From: Lagopus muta | Taxonomy: Eukaryota > Chordata > Aves > Galliformes > Phasianidae | Reading direction: 5' to 3' | Assembly (NCBI RefSeq): GCF_023343835.1 | Contig: NC_064439.1 | Location: forward strand, 31,101,933 to 31,165,932 | DNA length: 64,000 bases | Part shown: positions 24,118-39,100 of the stretch, in pieces | Position numbering within the stretch: the stretch's first letter is position 1 | Layout: each line of letters opens with the position of its first letter | Position numbers and translations under genes: made by a program | The notes under the pieces: model-generated | What the model was told of the DNA's origin: nothing | Database searches by the model: none | The model's input: the letters and a program-made list of their open reading frames with translations, nothing else

Positions 24118-27100
24118 GTATTTCAACTTCCCGCTCTGAGTAGAATCTGAAAATGTTGTAACTGGTACTGTTACATGAACACTGAGTATGGACTGTTGTG
24201 TACCTTTGATGTATGGTATGTCTTGTTAGAAGGCTTGAAGGTGTTCTTGAAAACAGAGCATATTTGGTATAATTTCTGTGTACAACGATTTATTGATACA
24301 TGGAGAACTAGAGGAAAGAGTAAAACTCAGAGACTTTGGTAGTATTGTGTTAATTTTACTTATGAAGATAATGTCAAAATACTTGAAATCAGAGGTATTT
24401 GGCTTTAATAGCCTTGTGACCCATGTTGTGTGCAAAACCTATATCCCTTGTTTTCTAGCATTTTTTCCAAAGATGAAATGTGAGAGTAATAATCTTCTTT
24501 CCTCCATGGCATAAACAAGTCGTCTTTTTGGCTCAGAATGACTTTCTGATCAACCCAATGAAATATGCTCTCCAAACCCTTTCCTGGATCTCAGAGTAAT
24601 AGTTGGGCCTTTGATTGGCAGCAGTCAGACATGGGCTAGCCTTAGTTTTGGTCTTACATTATGCAACTACTTTATTCATAGGTGGTAGTATTCATTTATA
24701 AGTATCTAAGATGATGCTGACCCTAAAACTCCTTAGACCCTAAAGTTAAAATGTAGCTTATTTTATCATAAGAAAATGCAGCCAATATCATACAGCACTT
24801 GCATTCTTTCTTATTCTTCATAAAAATATGTTCGTTACAAGAGAAAAAAGAGTTAACTGAAATATAGCTGTCTCTTTAATATGAATAAACGTCTGAAGCA
24901 ATGCCCTGTGGGCAGCCAGGAAATATCTTGTACAGCTGAAGTATCATTTTGCTCTATAAAAATCTGGAAAGGACAACATAAGAGTTTGTATAAGAATTCA
25001 CTTTTGTTTAACTGTTAGTTACAAATAGAATGCAACTCAGAAGAGAGAAGCAGCAATATGTGTATTGACATAAAATAGCGATTAAATAAAATGGGGATTT
25101 CGCAGGGTTTGAGATTTCAAGGTACACTTGATTATTTACTTCATAGAAAATAAGATTAAACACACTCATCCAAGGGACACTTCCATTGAGTCACAAGGTT
25201 CAGAGTGGATCCCCTAGTTTTCTAAAGTCTTTGGACAGCAGAGGTAAGGGATCTAGGTGTGGCTGAATTCACTCCTAGCCCCAGACTTGGTCCGTGGTTA
25301 TGTGTGCACAATCAATCTACGATTTAATCTTAGCAAGCTTGCAAAGCTTAGCAAACTATTATTCACCTACTGAGGGTTTGCAGCAGCAAGGAATTTCTCA
25401 GCATTGAAGTGTGAGGGGTCTCTGCAGCAGTGGTACCCTCAAGAACTGTCCCTACTTGTGGGCAGATCTGTTATGCAGCCAGCTGCCATGCAGGAGAGCT
25501 CAGCAAGCTCTTGGGCTGCTCATTATTTATGGACTAAGATGACTGATTCACTCACATTTACGTACCGACTACAGATGTTAGTCTCTTTCAGATTTGTCTC
25601 GAGTCAAACACAGACTAGCACAGTTGTTAGGTGGGCAGATAGCTCAAATTAGCCGTTGGCTGTTGTGTTCTATTTCCCGTCAGTCTGCTCTCAGCCAGAT
25701 GCAGCCTTCATAACCAGTTTCACCCATCATGATTTGTCACTGGTGGTTATCTGCTGAAGTCAGATGCAGCCACCACAACCATCCATGGTGTTTATCACTC
25801 AAGCAGTGGCAGGACAAATGAAAGTCAGTAAAAGTCAGGTCAAGAAGAGCATACCACCACACTGTTCAAAAACATTGGTTACATGTTGAAGAAGTTGCGT
25901 AGGAATAAAAATAGAAACAGTGGAAGTGTTCTCATCTTTTGGTGAGAGAACTGCAGAGGGGAGAATTTGTGTGCTAAATTTACTGGAGTTAAGTTAAACC
26001 ACTTTGTTGATTAGAGTTGTTTCTAGCTGCAGAATCTGTTACATACTTCATCTATAATATTTATCATGAAGAAAATGTTCATTGCAAAGAATTTGTAGTT
26101 TTCCAATAATTCCGAAGAATTTGTAGTTGTCCAATTATAATGTAACATTTAATTAGCAGGAATTTAACAAGCAGATTTAAAAAAAAAAACAAAGTGTTTG
26201 TAATAGAAACAGACATGATCTTAAGTACAAACTTGCTTTCTCAAGAATGCTGGAAGGCTTTAACTGAGTCTGTATGGCATGATCACACTCAATTTTTTTT
26301 TTTTTCTGATTCTGCATTGAACCCTGAACTTCCATCCCAGACAGTAGATCTAAATGTGGACAAGGTCAAAATGATAACACACTTCATGAATGACATGCAT
26401 GGAATTTGTACCAATACATTTGCCTCTAAAAGTGTATCAAATCTGTTTCCCTATTAGAAGAGTTAGTTTTGTCAGAATCGTGAATTCTCAGAGAGCTCTG
26501 AGATTGTCAGACTATTTGCACATTAATTTCAGACCAGCCAGAAATGTAAAAAGCCTTTTCCTTTATTAGAATCACAGAGTCATAGAATGGTGTGGGTTAG
26601 AAGGAACTTCAAAGACCAACTAATTCCACATCTTCCATTAGACCAGGTTGCCCAGAGACCCCTCCAGCCTCTTAAACTGTTTCAGTTTGCCTCTTACCCT
26701 ATCAGTGAGCAACAGTGGAAAGAGCCTGATTCCATTTTTTCATACTCTCAGGTATTTGTACACATGGACGAGCGTGTCCCCCTAAAGACTTTTCTTCTCC
26801 AGCCTAAATGTTCCCAGCTCTCTGTCTTTCTTCATAGGAGATACGCTCCATTCTGTTATTTCAGTGGCCTTTCACTGAGCTCTCTCCAATAACTCCCTCT
26901 CTCTTGTTCTGGGCAGCCCAGAACTGGACACGGGTCTCCAGTTGTGGCCTTGCCAACACTGAGTTGAGGGGAGTCTGCTGGCAGCGCTCTGACTAATACA
27001 GCCCAGCAGAGTTAGCCTCCTTTTCTGCAGATTGTTTTTCAGAATTCCTTTCAATCATCAGACTTTCTTTTCAACTTTGCCATTCAAATATATTTGACTA

Positions 27101-30100
27101 GGAGAAGCCTCAGATAAACTTTTCTCAAATGCAGACTGTATTTTTCCAAGCCAATTGCATAGTTCTGTTTTTGTTCTTCTAGAAGGTCTGCTTGTCCTGG
27201 GTTCTGAAGCAGAAAAAGTCTGAGGCTTGATACTGTTCAGAGAGGGCTGTTTGATGAATGTAGCATGGAGGCCATAGGAAACATGGACATGCAAGTGTAT
27301 CTGACAGGTGCTGCTTTTAAGGTTTTTCATGTCACATTGTTAAGGACACAGAATCCTTCAGCAGTTACAAAGACAAAATGTACAGATTAGAATATAGGTA
27401 ATGGTTCCTGTTTTCCCACTGAAGGATACACCAAGAAATTAATTAAAAAGTTTAAAATTTAGAAGTACTATTTACTTGAAACTTAATTACGTTACAGTCG
27501 TATGTAATTATTATATCTTACAGGCTCACGAGAGACTAGAAGATTCTAAACTTGAGGCTGTCAGTGACAACAACCTGGAGCTGGTGAATGAAATTCTTGA
27601 AGACATCAGTCCCTTAATAAATAAAGATGAAAATATTGCGGAGTTGGTTGGAATACTCAAGGAACCTCATTTTCAGGTGCCTCCCTTTTACTCCTTTTCA
27701 CTTTATATGACTCACAGCATTACTGTGATACATGGATACTGTGATACATGGATCTTAGTACAGTAATGAAACAAAAACTAAACTATAGCCAACTTTAATG
27801 TAGGATTTTACTCTGGATGCAGGGTAAAGAAGTAGTTGCATGGATTAAGAATGAACATGACTTTAGCCTTTAACGCTTCAAGTACATCTTCATTCGTGGT
27901 GGTGTCTCTATTGTAAGACTCAATGCGTACTGGAGGTTACTCCACTGCTTTATTCTTAGATTGTCCAGGTAGTCTCAGTTCCTGATACATTCTGCATTTC
28001 AGTTCAGCTTTTTGCATTCATGCTCATGTCAGATGCACAGTTTGCAGAATGAATTACCTTGATTCTCTTACGCCATGTGATCTACATTGAGCTTAAATTG
28101 CAACTTTACGTCCTTCCCACTTAACGTGATGTTCTACTAAACATAAATGAAATTTTGACATTTTTGTTTTCCCATTTCTGCTACTCTATTACCAGTTTCC
28201 ATGTTGGCCCTTAAGGATTAGGATTTGTAAATCCTCATTGGATTTTGGACTTTCTAGGCCAGCTTCAACTTGTTTTGGTACTTTGCAGTAGGTCTCTTAA
28301 ATGAAAAAGATAGCAAAGCTTTTGCCACAGCATAAACACATCCTTTCTTAGATAGGTACAGAGCCATATAAACATTTTTTGTTATACGTGTTAAGTCATG
28401 TTTGATTGGTTTTTGTTTTCTAAATTTTCAGTTGTATGCTATACAGACGTAATGGTGTGCATTACTGCTTAACATGGGTAGGCACTGGAAAGGCTGACAA
28501 ACTGTGCCATGGCCTGTTGGAACTAGGGAACACTTTATTACCTCAACTTTCAATGCTGTAACTGTTGGTGAATGCTGTTCTGAAGAGTAGTTTGTTGGCC
28601 TCCCTTGTGCTCTTATTTGTGCATCATTACTAAGGGACCAAAGGCTTTGATTTAGAAAGTTACTGGTGAGTGACCCTTAAAATCAGTCTTTGATCTAGCA
28701 AAAATTGGGACTGGAAAAGGAAAGGTTGAGTTTGGAGGAATTGTTAATTACAGTGCAAAAGTACTGCAGTCATTCTGTTTTTGTTCTTGTTGTGTTTTCA
28801 TTTAGAAAGTTTAATTTATTTCGTATCATTGTCAGACCTACAGTGATACTGTTTGATTCTTTTTTGGAAACTCATTTTAAAAATGCACGTCGTATTTATT
28901 GCATGCTTTGAAGAAGATTGCATGTTCCCTCTTACACTGTTCCATTGGGTGAGTCATGAGCATGTATGAGAAATTAGTTATTTCTAGGCTCTCTGCTTCA
29001 TTTGCTGCAAAAACTGGATGGTACGCAAAGAATCGGGTTGGAAGCTAAAAGAAAATACGACTTAATGGATAAGGTAGTTAAATGTTGCCTTTTGAGAAGT
29101 AAATTATCACTCGCTTTGTCAGAGTTCAGGAGTTCAGAATTACTGAGTTCACTTAAAAAAGAAAAGTCTAAAGCAGCTTAAGTTTTTGTGCTTCTGTTTC
29201 CATCTGGAGGCAGGCAGAAAAACAAAAATCCCTGAGGACAAAGTTGCATTATTTCAAGTAAGTTTTTTTATTTGAGATCTCTCTCTCTCTCTCTCTCTGA
29301 AAGTTAGCACTTTCTTTTAGAGTAGTTACTTATCCTTTCCACCTCATTTTTTTCATATTCCCAATTCTTCAAGGAGGAGAAAAAGGAAAAAATTCAATGT
29401 GATTTGTAATAACAGAAAATGTAATTTTCATTCTGTATCCAGTTTGGTGAAGTTGTGTAACAAGCCGCCAGGAAGAACATAACTTAAGGTTTCATGGATT
29501 CTATTGTGTAACTCTTTTAGGAACTGGTTATCTATGTTTAGCAAGTGAGTAGTACTGCTTCACCACAGTATCATCTTACACATGTAACCTACCTTGGCAT
29601 ATAAGTGTCAAATGTGATATACAGGTATTTGGTGCAACAGCATATTAAGATGCATAGTGCTGAAAACACTAAACTATGGAATTGCACTTTTTGTTTTAAC
29701 ACTTTCACAGAAGATAAATTGGGCAGGGACTGGCTTATGGAGTATACATGCACTTATGATTATACTATTACGTTTGACTATCTGTTCCCTTTCTTTTCTC
29801 TTTTCCCATTTCATCCTGGTTTTTCTTCCCTTCTACTTTTTATTAGTTTAAATTACATTTTTTAAAGGAGTCAGAGTGTGGAAAATATTAAGCTCTTGTG
29901 AGTTCCACAGTATAGGTGGTTTTTGGTCAGGGCAGTATGCATGAAAAAGCCATACACTGCATAGGAAAAGTTACAGCAAGTGTTGACAGTAGTTGGAGAG
30001 CAGAAGTGGTGAGAGAGTTTGCCTCGAGGAAAGAGCGAGGAGTTGGAAGCATTGCACAGTTGGAGAGGTTAAACATGCAGAAAAATCACTTCTGCTGTTT

Positions 30101-33100
30101 ATGGAAGAGCTCATTCAGTTACTTTCACCTTTCTCAGAGTTATGCAAACTGCTTTTAATAGTAAATTCTGTTGGCAATAAATACTTCATCTTAAAACATC
30201 TCCCCAAGCCAGTTTGAAATGAACCTGGAATTGGAACATAGCTGGGCAAATAGTTACCATGCAGGTCAGGAAATGCTTCATAACCTGCATAAATCATGCT
30301 GGGAGGTTTCTGATTCTGGATTTCTGATTTTTTTTAAAGTTTATTTTATTTTTATTTTATTGTTTATTTTGCTTGAAAAACAAAGATTTGAATTTGGCTT
30401 CAGTGCTGAAGAGAGCCTTGAATGCTTAATATTACTTTGTTTACAGAATTTAGAACTGTGCTTTTCTTTTTTACCTGGCAAATAAGTACAGCCACGGAAA
30501 ACCAAAGAATATGTTCTAAGTTAATGGATTATTTTTTGACAGTATCTTGCAGAAAGGAGCCAAACTGTCTGCCACAGTACTGTTTCCAGTGTTCTGTGTT
30601 TCTTGTGAAGTGCTGAGAACTCTTCTAAATGCCTTATTCAGGCACCACTGCTATTGTTTCCATGAGAACCTTTCCACAGTTACCCAGTGTTGGCTAGTTA
30701 CTGATGCTGTTTATTTATAATATACTTAGGAAAACTTCAATCATTTATGGATGCAGACTGCTCAGTCCATGTTGTTTTGTGGAGTTTGCCTGTGGTATTA
30801 TAAATGTTCTATCACCAGTATGGGAAAGGTCAGATTTCAGGGGAGCATTGGAGTTGCAGGAGCAGAAGATATCACTTTTTCAGATACCGTAGGAAGGAAA
30901 AAAGTCAAATCCATGTAACTATGTTTCTTCAGTCGCTCAACTGTATTACTAAAATAAGGAAGTAACTGTGATCAACATCAAATGTTGAAGAGTGATCCAA
31001 TAATATTTACTTGGCTTCTCCTGCCAAGTAAATGTCTTTCTTGTAAATGTTCCTCAGGACAATACACCATGACCCATCTTGATGGAAGCAGTCCTTTAAA
31101 CCTGATGTAGAATCATAGAATCACTGAGGCTGGAAAAGACCTCCGAGATCATCCGGTCCGACTGTCCACCTACCACCAATATTTCCCCATGAAACCATGT
31201 CCCTTAGCACAAGATCTAAACGTTTCTTGAACGCCTCCAGGGATGATGACTCCATCACGTCCTTGGGCAGCCCGTTCCAGTGCCTGACCACTCTTTTGCA
31301 GTAGAACTTTTTCCTGACATCCAGCCTGAGTCTTCCCTGGCACAACTTCCCTCTAGTCCCCTCGCTAGTTATGAGGCAGAAGATACCAACATCCACCTCC
31401 ACAACCTCCTTTCAGGCAGCTGTAGAGAGCCATAAGGTCTCCCCTGAGCTGCTTCTTTGCCAGACTATCTATTCTTGTGTTTTGGAAGTGAGAGTTAGTT
31501 ATGGGAATATAGTAAATGAACTATATGAGGTTGTTTTTTGGTTTTGTTTTGAAAATGAATATATTTCTTGTCTCAAATCATTTTGTAATTATGGGCAGCA
31601 ATTTACAGTCCCTGATAGTCCTTCTGGACTCAGCTATCATGGAAATAGCAGGGAAGAGATTTTGTGATTGACAGATGGTTAAGTAGCAGTTGAAAGAACT
31701 CATGCCTGTCCATGAAATGGAATGAATAAATAGGATGAGAATGTGAACAATGAGATGAGTTTTTAAAGTTTTTAAGAACTGAAGAGTATTATGGAGCATG
31801 TTAATTGGAAAAGAATGGCACTGTTTGTCTAGTAGTCATTTTTTGGCAGTGGATCCAATTGTAATCCATAAATTAGATAACTGTTCAGGGCAGTGAGCTG
31901 TACAGAATGCTTGTGTGTGAGCTTTGTGAGAAACTGACTGGTTTGTGGCCACAAATTTTGGCAGCAATTGTTTTCTAGCATGTGACCAAAAGAGAAAACT
32001 AGAATTATCACACAGGTCCATCTACTTTGTTTTGTCTGTGGTAATGTGTCAAAAGACATAGCTAATACTAGTCGGTTTCATTTTGGAAATGTAAAAAGGG
32101 TAAAACATGTTGCTCACACATGTGGGCAAACAGAGATCTGTTCTCTTGGTTTTTGGATTGGATGCATCTTAGATGATGAAGAATTAGGAATTGCTACCAT
32201 CTGACTGCTGCTTGATTTAAAGAAATAATTGGTTTTTTCTGTTTCATTCGCTTTGGTTTATGTCCACAATACCAGAGCAGCCACAAGCCTTCACGGTCTT
32301 AAAAGCAGGGGCAAAATTAGTAGCAGAATTAGTCGCTCCTCTAATCTCAAGTTAAAACATCAGCAGGGTCATTTTGTAGTGGGCAGTGTAAAATGGCTGC
32401 TTGCTAATGGCGCTTTGAGGATTTTCACATTGAGCTTAGCACTGTGTTAATGTGGTTGCACAGCTTTTTAGAGGTTACTTACAAAAAAGTGGAACAGGCT
32501 GCATAGCAAAATTGTTAAATTCAAAGTCCTGTCCTCCTGTTTTCTAGTACTGTTTGCTGATTTCTTTTGGCATATGTGTCACTACCACTGATTGCCCCTA
32601 TGATGTCCTGTTCTCTTTATCTGCTTATTTGACACCGGTCAGTAATGTAACTTATGACTGTGTCTCATCAGATCATTTTTGAAACAAAGCTGTTTATGTT
32701 GCTTACGATAACATAGGCCTAACAGCCATCTCTCCTGCTTGCTTGCTTTCTTTCTGCTATGTGTCAGAGAGACTGTGCATCACTGGACACTTTTTAATGG
32801 ACTGCGTTATGTGGTGGTTGTAGTGTGTCCCTTTTCTTCCTTAACATAGCCTCTGCCATCCAATACACAAGTTCTATCTTGCTTTACCTGTACATATTGT
32901 CTTAGAAATATTTTAACTCTTAAAACACTTTTTTTAATAAGAAAATAAAATATAAATTCCATACTCTTCCAGAGATTATTGTATTTGTTTGGATATGCCA
33001 TAAATTATGAGATCTAAGCTCTTGCTTTCCAAAAGTGAATTCTGTCAACTTGGATTAATTTGCTGTTATAATTCTGCAAGCAGAAAGTACTCATTCTGCA

Positions 33101-36100
33101 GATTGCTAGTAATTCTTACATACCTGCAATTATCTTTAATTTATCCTTACTTCCAAATTAATGTGGAGGAAATCTTTTTTACATTAAACACAAGTATGTA
33201 ATAATGAGTTATGTTCATCTTTTTGCAGCTGCTTGTTTGTTTACTTTAACCATTTGCTTGGATACTGTTTCATTAGGTGAAGCTCTTTTGCAGTTACTCC
33301 TTTTTCCATCTTCTTCCCTGTAATTTCACGTTTGCCTCCCAGAAAAATTATATTTCTTCTGTGTTTTCTTTAGAAGAATCACTTGTATTTACATAAGAGA
33401 ACGTATTTGCCAAGCCAGTAGGGTTAGCAGGACATGTGAGTGCTTCTGTTTCATACGAATATAAAAATTGATTTTTGGTGTATACCATATGAAATATGTT
33501 TTCAAATCAGATTCTAAAATGGCATTTTCAGTGGTTATCAGCAAAATCTCTTTTAAGAATATTTATTTCAGTATTTTAAAAATAGCTTTTTCTGTTCCCT
33601 TGTAGTCACTCTTGGAAGCGCATGATATTGTGGCTTCAAAATGTTATGATTCCCCTCCTTCTAGTCCAGAAGTCAATAATTCTTCAGTGAACAATCAGAT
33701 TGTTCCAGTAGATGCTATTCGTATTCTTGGAATTCACAAAAGAGCAGGAGAACCTCTGGTGAGTGATTGAAGATTAATAAGTCTTTAAATTAAAATGTAA
33801 GTGAAAGCATTTGCATGTGCCTAATTTCTTGCATTAAGTTTTAATTCTTAGCTTTATTATACTGTGTAATTTAATGGGTCATGATTGAGAGGTAGGAATA
33901 GGGAGATCTGTATGTTCTCTACCCTACTCTCCCTAGGAAATCATGGCCTAACGAACAGGCAGTCGATGGGCAGATTTACCTGCTAGCCTAACTGCCTAAT
34001 GCAACATCTGTTGGGTCTTCATAGAAAATGACAGGACTGCATGCAATCACGAACAATGAAAATCTTGTCTGAAAGTACTCTGTCACTTGATACTTACCTT
34101 ACTCGACTCTTACGTTGTGTTATTGTCTGACATCACTGAGGGAGACAGTGTCCCGTAGATGTATATTTTTTGCTTGAGATGATGGTAAAATGCAATTGAA
34201 ATTCAGACAGTGGTAAAGTAGGTGTTAATACTTCTTTCAGGGTGTTACATTTCGAGTTGAGAACAATGATCTGGTTATAGCAAGAATTCTCCATGGTGGA
34301 ATGATAGATCGACAAGGTCTTCTGCATGTAGGTGACATTATTAAAGAGGTGAACGGCCACGAGGTTGGAAACAATCCAAAAGAATTGCAGGAACTGCTGA
34401 AAAATATTAGTGGCAGTGTCACTCTGAAGATTCTCCCCAGTTACAGAGACACGGTTATTCCTCAACAGGTCAGTAGCTCCTTTCTAACATTTCTGTCAAA
34501 AGATCTACTTGGTACTTGAGTGAGTAACATTAGGAGCAGACATGTTCTGAGATTTTTGTGTGTGTATTTAATGCTAGCAAAAGGGGAAATACTTGTATTT
34601 GCTTTAAAGTACATATTAGAAATGAGATTATTCAGTGTACTGAGATGATGTCTGCTTAAAAAATTATTAGTATCTTAGACTGATAAGCATTTGTATTCAT
34701 GCAAACCTGTTTCTTTCACCTCTGATGACCTCGCCACAGTCACAATGAACTGCAGTAAAGTGCCTGTGTTTTTAAATGATCCGTGTCCAGGTAGTGTTTC
34801 ATAGAATTCAGGTATACATATTGCATTCAACAGATGAGTTGACTTTAGGAAGCAACTTGGGTAGTGCTTACTCCATATCCTTCTGCGGTTGCTGTAGACG
34901 GTCAGTTTAGCCAGTGCAGAAGTGATTTGTTGCTCTGAATGAGAGCATTTGAAACATCCTGTAAGACTCCTTCAGGTGGTGGATGTTAATGCCCATGAAA
35001 ATAATAGTTACGTTTACATTCAGCATATTTTGTTGGTCTTAAAACATTGAGTTAATAGCAAACGTAATTCTTAGGATCAAACAAACCTTGAGAACAGAGT
35101 TTGAGCTCTGAGAAATGTTTGTGTTTTTAAGTAAGTCAAAGTTAGATTAGTAATTAAGTTGCATATACTGAAGTGAAAGCACAAATACATTGTCCAGTCG
35201 AGCAGCTGGCTTTTTATTTTTGTCTTGCAGCTCCCTTAGCTAAGGTTTGCACTGCACATGACTTCTGCTCTCTCAGCTGGTTTGCTCTTTGTTTTTTTCC
35301 ATAACTTGCCTCTTACTTGAGAAATGCAAATTCCATCACATCAAACTTGTTATGCTGTAGGTAAAGACACTGCTTCAACTTGACAGATGAGTTAGTAAGA
35401 ATGGATTTTGTAATGTTTAAGCACTGTAAATTTTTCCACATTTCAGGTTTTTGTGAAATGTCATTTTGATTATAATCCATATAACGACAACCTCATCCCA
35501 TGCAAAGAAGCAGGGTTGAAATTTTCTAAAGGAGAAATTCTTCAGATTGTAAACCGGGAAGATCCAAATTGGTGGCAGGTTGGTAAATAAATCAATACTA
35601 AAAAAGAAAAAGTTTCATTAATTTCCTTTATGATAAACTTTTTAATTTAAGCTACTTAACAGCAGATAGAAGAAAAATATTTACATTGTAATCCAGTTTC
35701 AAGCTCTCAGTATTGGAAGTGCAAAAAATAAGCAGTTGCAGTAGTAGTGCATATAAATATATATATTATAGTGGTATAAATAGCTCATGTAGCACTGTGT
35801 TTTTACTGTTACTGCTGTTTTTATGAACACACACATGTTCATAACCAAAGTGCTCAGCACTGTTTCAAACATAAACAGCTCATCATGTGAGGGGATGCAG
35901 AAAATTTATTACTGCCAAGCTAATTAACTTCAGAAGTGGAGCAATCTCAAACTTCAGAGTAGTTTGACATTTAGCTTACGTGCTGTCTTTGGAATAAATT
36001 TTTCAAAATTCTTCAGCTTGTAACTTGTGGGTGTCCAGCAGAAATAAATCCAGTGTGCTTATAAACACCTTGATGAGTGGCAAAAATGAAATATATTAAA

Positions 36101-39100
36101 CTAATATATGAGTATGGTTGCAGGTTATGCCACTGGGAAAGAAAGTTAGATTTTTTCCTTGGCCATTCTGTAAACTGTAGACTGTTACTGGGAATTCATG
36201 AACTGTGAAAAATCAGAGAATCACTACTAGGTAAAAGCATACATCTCGAAAAGCAAACAGGTCTTGCTAGCAAGTGACAGGCCAGCTGGGTATGGGAAAG
36301 TGTAACATCTCATAACTGTGTGTTTGTATACGTTAAGCTTGCAGAGAATTGAGCCTGCCACTAAATGATTTTTTTAGAAATTCTGAGCCAAGCTTTCATT
36401 ACCAGGAATACTTATGTAACTCAGATTTAAATCTCTAGTTACGTAGTACAGAAGCTTGAAGGCATTGATGAGATCTGTACGTAACATTCCCAGTTTGTAA
36501 AATGACAGTTATTAAGCTATGCTGGAATCTGTTTGAAGTTGCTCAAGAATACAAAATAAAGGTACTGTGTACTACAGTGCCTTGAGTTTTGTCATTTGAG
36601 AACTGTAGCTGTTGAGTTCCATTTGGGATTTTTATGCTGAAAGTTTATGACTGGCTACAGGAGGCTAACAGAATGGGAACCAGCTACTGCAGAACCTTCA
36701 CCACTGGGAAATTTGGTCAGGGTAAAAGTCAGTCATCGAGATGTCATGAGAAAAATGCTTCTTACATGTCTCCTCTGATTTTTTTTCTTTCTATTTTTTA
36801 ATTTTCAGGCTAGCCATGTCAAAGAAGGAGGAAGTGCAGGACTCATTCCTAGCCAGTTCCTGGAAGAGAAGAGGAAGGCTTTTGTGAGAAGGGACTGGGA
36901 CAACTCAGGTGAGGTTTAAGAGATTTCAGGGTTATGTTTTGCTCTGACTCAGTTTGTTTCGCTTTTACTATCTTCTCGGATACTTGAAAGTTGTTGCATG
37001 GGAATATTGCTAAATGCTTATGATTATGTGTGCATGGTTTTGGCTTTGAGTGAAGGGCAGAGGCTAAAGTATGTGCTTAGTCTTTGTAGATACATGAATC
37101 AGTTTTACTGCCTGCTGATGAAAAGCTGAGTGAGGTGGGAAAGCTGTACGGATTACTCTCTTTTATTCAAGATGTTTTTATTATACGCATTAAAAGTTAA
37201 TAGGTGTTTTTGAAAGATTTCTCTAGGATTTTTCAACTTTCTTGGAAAACTTTTTTCTTCTGTGTTCTATTCTGACTACACTCCATAATGTATATGAAAG
37301 TAGATGTAATGTGCTTCCCTAGAATAGATGATTTTGGAAAAAGGAAGGTAATAATTTATTGAAAATAGTCTTTTCAAGTGCAATTAATGTAAACTTACAC
37401 GTGTTCATGGAAATCAGATATGTAAATACTTTCAGGAAAAATGTTGAGCAAGAATGCTGATTTTGTCTCAATTTTTATCTGTAGGGCCTTTCTGCGGAAC
37501 AATAAGCAGCAAGAAAAAGAAAAAGATGATGTATCTTACTACAAGAAATGCAGGTATCTTTGAATTTTACATACGAATCGAAGTTCTCTATGCTTTTAAA
37601 CTTGAATAGTCTGGTGTATCCAAAGGTGAAAGATTTGCAGTGAAATATTTGGCTAGGCAGTGAAATTTGGTCAGGGAGGTTTGTTGTTTAAAAACAGTTG
37701 TGACCAGTGTAGACAAAATGGTGCCAAGTACACATGTTTCAATAGGTGGAAGTCAGAGAAGAACTTTGTGTTAAAAGAGAAAAAAAATTGTAACTTGCTA
37801 GTGAACTAAGGGAGGTGATCCTTCTCTGCTCAACACTGGTGAGGCCACACCTGGAGTCCTGTGTCCAGCTCTGGGCTGCCCAGAAGAAGAGACAGATGGA
37901 GTTATTGGACAGAGCTCAGTGAAAGGCCACCAATATGTCAGAAATGGAGCATCTCCTCTATGAAGAGGGACTGAACAAGAACTGGGAACGTTTAGGCTGG
38001 AGAAGGCTAAAGGCAGAGGTCTCATCAATGTGTAGAAATACCTGAAGGAATGAGCTGAGACAGCAGAGCTAGGCTCTTTTCAGTGGTGCTCAGCAAGAGG
38101 ATAAGAGGCAGTGGGTACAAAATGAAACTCAGGGATTTCTGAACATCAGGAAACACTTTTTATGCTGTGGGTGATTAAATGCTGGCACAGGCTGAATGCT
38201 GGCGTGGAATGGTTGTGGAACATTCCTTGGAGATATTCAGAAGCCACCTGGACATAAGTGGCTGTTAGAACTCATTTTCTTCTTACATTACTGAATAGGT
38301 ATTAACTATTTTTTTTTGTATTCTTCTTAATATAGAATTTGATCGTCACGAAATCCAGATCTATGAAGAAGTAGCCAAAATGCCTCCTTTTCAGAGGAAA
38401 ACACTGGTCTTAATTGGGGCCCAAGGAGTGGGACGAAGAAGTTTGAAGAATAGGTTTATAGTACTGAATCCTACTAGGTTTGGAACTACAGTGCCATGTA
38501 AGTTGTCAGCACTCCTGGTGCAATACCACATTTTGAGTTTCTCATCTGAAAAATACGGGAAGTTTATCCCATTCATTGGTGGTAGAAGTAATTTCTCAGA
38601 GTATGTGAATTGTTTGTTGTGGGAAAACAGAAGAAAAAAGCATTCTTCATCTTTTCAGACAACGGAATTAGCATATGACAACAGTTAAGGTATTTGCAAC
38701 TACCAATTAACTGTAACTGCTGCTGCTGAAAACCACTATTTAAGTATCTGCTGGGTTCATTCAGTGTCAGTTGCCATCACTTGAGGGGACCGTAGAAGTT
38801 GCTAGCAGTCTTCTGTAATAATCAGCCAGTGGAGTTTCTCAGGTCTGCTGTTTTGTTTTTTGTCTGTGGAAGCATCCTAGGCATTATAAACTGTTACTGA
38901 AGTATTGGAAGCGTAGGGAAAGGAAAGATGTAAACTTCCAGTAAAATGGGAGTGTTTGTGATCCCTAAGGCCCGTATAATTATCTGATGTTTTATTCATC
39001 TGGCCTCAAACCTGTGATCTTTCTTTTTTACTATCATCTTCAGAAAAAGAACCTCCTCTCCTCCTCCATTACTGAAATATTTGTTTTCTTGTCTTTGCTA

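Larger units (their letters stand above)
24118..27523 (+). other. PALS2: PALS2 intron between residues 39 and 40
   Basis: A 3.4-kb intron. It contains one degenerate antisense CR1 copy (26568-27025) and a 28-base imperfect tandem duplication at about 26087-26138. No alternative exon was recognised. Confidence 0.9.
27677..33605 (+). other. PALS2: PALS2 intron between residues 90 and 91
   Basis: A 5.9-kb intron with a perfect 16-base tandem duplication at 27721-27752, a (TC)n microsatellite at 29278-29298 and an antisense CR1 at 31110-31466. No coding exon was recognised. Confidence 0.9.

Noticed and set aside
38380..38688. 102-codon open frame across a PALS2 exon
   Set aside because: The first part is the GK exon. 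The rest is read-through into the intron past a GTAAGT donor at 38498.
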